Source: Asterochloris sp. CNOR1
Lineage: Eukaryota > Chlorophyta > Trebouxiophyceae > Trebouxiales > Trebouxiaceae
Direction of reading: 5' to 3'
DNA length: 64,000 bases
NCBI GenBank assembly: GCA_963969365.1
Contig: OZ017760.1
Coordinates: 1 to 64,000, forward strand
In this document: positions 59,430 through 64,000 of the stretch, piece after piece
Layout of the letters: the number at the start of each line of letters is the position of its first letter
How positions within the stretch are numbered: the first letter of the stretch is position 1
The notes under the pieces: model-generated
Told to the model about the DNA's origin: nothing
Databases searched by the model: none
What the model saw: only the letters and a program-made list of their open reading frames with translations
Position numbers and translations under genes: made by a program

Positions 59430-60640
59430 TGGGGCAGCCAGATGCTCTTGTATGGCCCGGCCACAGGCAGGGCCTGGCAAGCGCACTGTAATCTCTTCAG
59501 AGCCACCCTGCCTGCAGACCAAGCAATTGCCCCACCCGCACGCGGAATCAGCTTGCTTGCTGACCGCCTCTGCCAGGTCCCTCATAGCTTCCATGTCACT
59601 GCAGGCCTCTGGCAGCAGCATCTTCACTAACTCCACAAAAACAGGCTTGGAGCCAACCCGAACAGGCCTGCAACTGCAGTGGAGAGAGTACAGTCGAATG
59701 TCAAAGTAGAGCTGTTCTGGGCTGCCTGAATTGTGGAAAGAGGTATGCCATGATATCACATTATGACATTGTAGTCCATGGCTGGCCTGCCCAGTGACCC
59801 AAAGACATGCGAAGTCCCCTCACCTGGCACTGTCAGTATGGCCGTCTTGACGGTAGACATGGGCCACAAGGGCCTCTTTGAGGTCGCCCTTGGTGACATA
59901 TATGTTGCCATTGGCACCATTGCCAAGCAGCCACTTGCAAGTGGAGCCACTCATGCTGACTGCTGCCTGAGCCAAGGCAAGGCTCTTCAAGGCCTCCAAT
60001 ACTGGCCCAGATGGTACCAGACTGAGCAACCATTGCACCTCAGACAAGGCCCCAGACATGGCAGCTTTACGAAGCGGCCCGGCAATACGGGTTCTGTAAG
60101 AAGCAGCAGCATCAGCTGCAAGGTTCACTCTACTGCACAGAGCATTTGTCTTGCCAGATCTCGTCCTGGTCTGGAACACTGTCGGCTCTGTGTATGTCCA
60201 TAGAGCGCAGAGCCTGCCTCCATGATAATGACTAACACTGCAGAAACACAGCAGCATCTTTGAGAAGGCTGCTGACGGACGGGAGAAACCCATGCATGCG
60301 AGCTTCACCTCGTTACATGCTCACGATTGGCATAAATGCCGCTGTCAACCCCTTGCCGCATCCATGCTGCACATGCTGCACATGCTGCACATGCTGCATA
60401 AAGCTCTGCCTTGAATCTCAGTGCCCCTCGTGAGCAAAGGAGTTGCCAAGCAGGGGGCACCGCCTGGGTCAATCCAGTGCTGGGCCTGCAATGCTGCCTA
60501 AGCTGACAGTCATCTCATCAATCAATACACTCATGCTGGAAGTCGTCCTTGAGGGGGTTAAAGCCTCATCGAGCCGTTTGCAGCTGAATGCCTTTCTAAC
60601 GTCACGTTGACCGTCTGATGACTGCGAAAACAGAGTGCCA
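59430..60640 (-). CDS. Candidate gene with weak protein-kinase glycine-loop resemblance
   Basis: Possible exons are about 60640-60484 (after a CAG acceptor, SSDGQRDVRKAFSCKRLDEA), 60093-59824 between TTACAG and GTGAGG, and about 59690-59440 (VRVGSKPVFVELVKMLLPEA). The middle one contains CKWLLGNGANGNIYVTKGDL followed by a VAH-x-Y element. This recalls a kinase G-x-G-x-x-G-x-x-Y loop and the following strand, but the invariant lysine is not where expected. Gene start, end and phase between the three pieces were not proven. It would be divergent from the tRNase Z gene with only about 110 bases between them. It may equally be a decayed gene. Confidence 0.3.
60364..60400. repeat. 9-bp microsatellite (ATGCTGCAC)n
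   Basis: Four tandem copies of ATGCTGCAC, the last slightly changed. No function is apparent. Confidence 0.9.
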
Positions 60641-60748
60641 CAAATTATCAATTGCATTCTTCTGCAGATGCACTTGAGCCTACAGTGTAGGCACCTGGCT
60701 GCATCTCATATTTCACACAGCAGGAGCGCTCGATCTCGGCTGGTGACC

Positions 60749-63700
60749 ATGGCTGGGAAAGCTTCCAAATTGATGGTTGGCGGCCATGTAGTTGAGGGCA
60801 TCTCCATTGCTGGCCAGGCAAGCTTTTCAGAGCATCCACCAAATTGCATGGCGGGCCACATCATCAGGCCCGTCACTCACAAACTCATGCAGCCCACTGC
60901 TTGGCTGGACCTTGACACACAGCAGCCAGTTTGGGAATGCCAGCACACGCTGCACAGCAATCTCAGACACTCAGAAAATCTTTTCTTGTGCCTGCAGGAA
61001 TTTTCATTGTGCTGCCTCAACAGACTTTGTGGGATGCATACAGGATGCATCTTATGCCTCTGGACTCTGGAGCCTCAGCATTCAAGCACGCTCAAGTAGG
61101 CTTGCTACATGCTGGTGCAGGTGACCATAGCGCAGATTGATTTTGCACACGCCTCAAGCAATGAGGCTGTACCAGCCTCCCCTGAGGTGCTGCAGGAGAC
61201 CAGCATCATGCTGCCCAGCAAAGACATGTTGGTGCATGGCAGCAGTGTGCCCCCACCCAATCTTATTTCAGCAGAACTTCATTTTCAAGCACATGTGCTC
61301 CTACAGGTGCAAGAGAAACTGTCGCCGCCACTGAGGGTTCCTTCCAGCAGGTCACAAAAGCTACAGATTCGCCAGCTTGCAATCACACTTTCCCCTGATG
61401 CTGCACCAGACCATTGTGCTGACCGCTGCAGGCATGGTTCGATGCAGGGAAGTGCCCCTAGCCAGCTGGCTTGTTGTCACAGAGCCTTGCGATTTCCTCA
61501 TCCCTTTTGCAGCAGGAGACGGGGAGGTGCTCCCAGCGGAGCGTGTACAGCCAAGGGTCGAGTCTTGCAGCAAGTACCTCTACCCTTTTGCTGCAGGAGA
61601 CCAGCCTTGTGCTCAAGCACTGTGCTGACAAGTGCAGTGGTGGTGTTGGTGCCCCCAGCCAGCTGGCGTCTTGTCACAGAGCCTTGCAGCATGTACCTCG
61701 ACCTTACTGGCTGCAACCTTATTGCTGCAGGAGACCAGCATCGTGCTGCCCAGCGCAAACGTGGTATTCGACACAGGGAGATGCCCCCAGCGCAGCGTGT
61801 TTGCACACAACGTGCTCATCACGCACTGCCACCTGGACCACCTGGGGGGACTGCCACACCACATTGCCAGCAGGTTGGTATTTTTGTGCAGTGCTGCACT
61901 GGCAGTGGAAGAGCTGGGGCAAAACAGGGCCCTTGTGAGATTCACGTGCCCCTCTGCCAGCGAGTGGGGCTTGACAAGGTCAGCTTGAAGTTGTGGCAGG
62001 AACAGCAGGAGAGCCTTGCCTGCGCGAGCACATGGCAGGCAGATCCAGGGATGGCAGTGTGACCCAATGCCTGGATCAGCCAGTCAAGTCCGAGCAGTCA
62101 TGTGGCCAGCAGGTGCTGTTTTGAGGCGATGAGGCTGCAGTGCTCACTTGGAGGCAGCATGAGCATTGGCAGCATGTGCTGGGCTGCAGCCAGGCCCAAT
62201 GGCTGTCTTCATGCAGATGCACAAGCAGCCACACAGGACTTTGACCTGCCCAGCATGCTGCCTCAGACCAAGGGCCGGCATGTCTTCGTCAAAAAGTGCC
62301 TGTGGCTGCCCTGCAGGCAGATGCAAAAGCTGCCTCCCACGCAGGCCTTTGTGCCACCCAGTATGCTGGCCCAGACGGAGGCCCTCTTGGCAGCATATCG
62401 CGCTTTTGAGCACAATGACATGCCCTGCGATGTCCACGGGATCGCGATCGGCGAGGACCGCCGCATAGGTGAGGCGCCTTTGCCATGCATGCATTTGGCT
62501 GGGAGTCAGGCGTCCCCAGCAGCCATGAGTTCCGTGCCAAGGCAGCCAGAGGCTACACAGCTTGCAATATGTGCATCTGATGGTCCCAGTTAATTGTCCT
62601 CAGAAGCCCACCACATGTCCACTCTGCTGTCAGCATGTCCAAGTCTTAGTCTAAAGGGCTCTTCTCCCGACAGTCAGATCCTTGCCATTGTATCCTCTTT
62701 TGTGCGCAGGCAGCTGGACGGTGCGCTTTGTTGCCTTGTCTCCTCACCAGGCTGCCTGCTGCCTGCTGTTTCCTTAGCACCAGAGCTTCTCCTGACAGCT
62801 GGACTTTCTCAGCAATGTCTCCTCTGATGTGCACAGGCAGCTGCATGTTGCGCCCCTTTGCCACCTGTCGCAAAGTGCAATTCCAGGGCTGCCTGCTATC
62901 CTTCAGACGCCACACCCTCTACCTTCAGTCAGACCTCCCCTCTGATGTGCGCAGGCAGCTGGACGGTGCGCCCCTTTGCGACCTGCCACACAGTGGCCTC
63001 CCAGGGGTACCTGCTGTCCTCCAAGCGCCAGAAGCTCAAGCCTGAGTGGCAGGGGCGCCCAGGCGCGGAGATCAAGGGGGCCAAGCTCGCCGGTGAGGTG
63101 CGCACACTGTCTGGAGGTGGCTACGGTCTGCACCCTGTGAGGGGGTTTCTGGTGTAAAGGTCAGGCTGGAGGCTGGGTGCTTAGTGCTGGGGCTAAGCTC
63201 TCGGACTGCTGTGTGTTGCATGTGCACATACACAGTCACTTTAGCTGCCCCTAGGCGGCGGCTAAGCTTGTCACTGAGTTGCCATGTGCTAACCCTGACA
63301 GTGCCTGCTTCTGAAGTGTGTTCAATGGCCTTGTGCAGCATGTTGTCGCATCCTGGGGTCATAGGTGCCCTTCTCTCAGAGATGAGTGCAGCCAGGCTTG
63401 CAGATTGGGCACACTGCAGGGTACACACATTGTCAAGATGGCTTCAGCCACGTCCACCCGAGCCAGGTAGCAGGGGTGGTGGTAGTTGCCGATGTGCTCA
63501 CGTCACAAATTTGCCTTGGCTTCTGAGGCGGCCGCCCTGTCCCTTGACAAGGTACAGGTTGCCCTCACAAGTCAAAACGTCACACTCTGCCTTGCAGCAG
63601 ATCACCCAAGAGATTTGTAGCAACAGGGTTCGTCTGCATCCTTGACTTTGTGCCTTCACCATTATCTGCCTTCTGGTTGCTGTGCAGGAGATCACCCAGG

Positions 63701-63846
63701 AGGTCACTGTCCCAGAGATCGCCTTCACCGGCGACACCACCACCGACTGGATCTCCATGCCGGGGAATGAGGAGGTTCTGAAAGCCAAGCTGCTGATCAT
63801 GGAGCTCACCTTCCTGGACGACGCAGTCAGCGCCGAGCATGCCAGG
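60749..63846 (+). CDS. tRNase Z, short form (plant TRZ1-like), truncated by window end
   Basis: This endonuclease removes the 3' trailer of precursor tRNAs. Resolved exons are 60749-60817, 61731-61873, 62317-62468, 62955-63097 and 63688-63846, in phase, giving 222 residues; the C-terminus continues beyond the window. The start MAGKASKLMVGGHVVEGISI fits the plant short form. Exon 2 carries FDTGRCPQRS and the metallo-beta-lactamase zinc motif ITHCHLDHLGGLPHHIASR. Exon 4 carries VRPFATCHTVASQGYLLSSK (the PFxTxHxxxSxGY block) and KLKPEWQGRPGAEIK. Exon 5 carries VPEIAFTGDTTTDWI with the metal-ligand aspartate and LLIMELTFLDD. Intron 1 has a GC donor (CAG|GCAAGC). The family's plant members are cytosolic (TRZ1) or plastidial (TRZ2); no leader is seen here, which suggests cytosol. 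Confidence 0.93.
61190..61665 (+). repeat. Four decayed copies of tRNase Z exon 2 start
   Basis: Intron 1 contains CTGCAGGAGACCAGCATCATGCTGCCCAGC at 61189-61218 and the motif CTGCACCAGACCATTGTGCTG at 61399-61419. A third piece at about 61509-61545 reads GCAGGAGACGGGGAGGTGCTCCCAGCGGAGCGTG, and CTGCAGGAGACCAGCCTTGTGCT is at 61592-61614. The true exon 2 at 61731 begins GAGACCAGCATCGTGCTGCCCAGC behind CTGCAG. A longer unit with AGCCAGCTGGC(T/G)T(C/G)TTGTCACAGAG at 61457 and 61662 gives a period of about 205 bases. Only the last copy keeps the zinc motif. Confidence 0.85.
62215..62290 (+). repeat. Decayed copy of tRNase Z exon 3
   Basis: GCAGATGCACAAGCAGCCACAC through GACCTGCCCAGCATGCTGCCTCAGACC (about 62213-62271) parallels the exon 3 start GCAGATGCAAAAGCTGCCTCCCACG through GTGCCACCCAGTATGCTGGCCCAGACG (62317-62378). 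Translated it reads DFDLPSMLPQT beside AFVPPSMLAQT. It lies about 100 bases upstream of the real exon. Confidence 0.8.
62705..62920 (+). repeat. Two decayed copies of tRNase Z exon 4
   Basis: Exon 4 starts GCAGCTGGACGGTGCGCCCC behind TGTGCGCAG at 62955. The same acceptor and start occur at 62709 (GCAGGCAGCTGGACGGTGCGCTTTG) and at 62833 (ACAGGCAGCTGCATGTTGCGCCCC). The spacing is about 122 bases and each copy is preceded by (C/T)CTCTNNTGTGC. The second copy still reads LRPFATCRKVQFQGCLLSFR, but the first is frameshifted after a few codons. Confidence 0.9.
63595..63640 (+). repeat. Decayed copy of tRNase Z exon 5 start
   Basis: GCAGATCACCCAAGAGATTTGTAGCAACAGGG at about 63597 parallels GCAGGAGATCACCCAGGAGGTCACTGTCCCAGAG at the acceptor of exon 5 (63688), about 90 bases upstream of the intact exon. 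Confidence 0.65.
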
Positions 63847-63965
63847 GTGATCCCCAGCAGGGTTGTATGCATGCAGCGCCAAGCATGCCAGGGTCAGCCC
63901 CAGTAGGGTTCTGTGCATGCAGCGCCGAGCATGCCAGGGTGAGCCCCAGCAGGTTCCTATGCATG
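63826..63965 (+). repeat. 46-bp minisatellite spanning the exon 5 donor
   Basis: GCATGCCAGGGTGATCCCCAGCAGGGTTGTATGCATGCAGCGCC is repeated three times with GCCAGGGT at 63841, 63887 and 63933. The first copy includes the last codons of exon 5 and its GTGATC donor, so the donor is triplicated (second copy GGTCAG, third GGTGAG). Confidence 0.9.
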
Positions 63966-64000
63966 CAGCCCTACAGGTCAAGCCAGGGTTGCACTGAAGC

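Noticed and set aside
60648-60842. Apparent minus-strand repeat peptide (ASNGDALNYMAANH) shared with 53700
   Set aside because: It is the antisense of tRNase Z exon 1 and of its decayed duplicate. The plus-strand reading explains the conservation.
1-64000. tRNA, rRNA, snRNA genes, CRISPR arrays, riboswitches and intact transposable elements
   Set aside because: None was recognised by eye: no tRNA box A/B with cloverleaf, no rRNA core sequence, no transposase or reverse transcriptase motifs, no terminal repeats. Small RNAs could be missed without a covariance search.

Overview
This window is one chromosome end of a photosynthetic eukaryote, most likely a trebouxiophyte green alga of the Coccomyxa type. 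That placement is inferred from four things: a plant-type (CCCTAAA)n telomere at base 1, moderate-to-high GC, very intron-dense genes with short TGCAG 3' splice sites, and protein families with a plant/algal flavour. No bacterial, organellar or viral gene was recognised. All gene models below were built by hand from splice sites, reading phase and recognisable protein motifs.

Layout. 1-363 telomere. 587-2300 (-) a 2-oxoglutarate/Fe(II) dioxygenase with an apparent in-frame stop. 6169-8669 (+) the C-terminal four fifths of an aquaporin; its first exons are unresolved. 9591-19907 (-) a large low-complexity protein of at least about 1270 residues with RGG boxes, a Trp/Gly-rich block and Gln/Pro repeats. 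22229-46858 (-) a roughly 25 kb XRN-family 5'-3' exoribonuclease gene with 20 resolved exons; two of its introns are 5.1 and 6.1 kb and consist largely of tandem duplications. 48292-53432 (-) a complete 12-exon amino acid permease (AAAP family, 458 aa). 55240-58333 (+) a complete 9-exon NAD(P)H quinone oxidoreductase (PIG3-like MDR family, 336 aa). 58787-59341 a 138-bp satellite. 59430-60640 (-) a weak candidate gene. 60749-63846 (+) a short-form (plant TRZ1-like) tRNase Z running off the window. A decayed copy of the 5' half of that tRNase Z gene lies at 53620-54780, between the permease and the oxidoreductase.

The most striking property is structural. In nearly every gene, introns contain decayed copies ('echoes') of the neighbouring exon, usually including its 3' splice site or its donor, at a spacing of 50 to 300 bp. 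In the tRNase Z gene at least three of five resolved exons are preceded by one to four broken copies, and in every case checked the exon nearest the reading-phase-consistent junction is the intact one. This goes together with larger tandem arrays (80, 138, about 280 and about 890 bp) inside introns and intergenic DNA. The window therefore looks like a subtelomeric or near-telomeric region shaped by recurrent local tandem duplication, with splicing filtering out the copies.

Functionally the genes are mostly independent housekeeping or transport genes. Three concern RNA (XRN, tRNase Z and the RGG/GW-rich protein), but nothing in the sequence shows that they act together.
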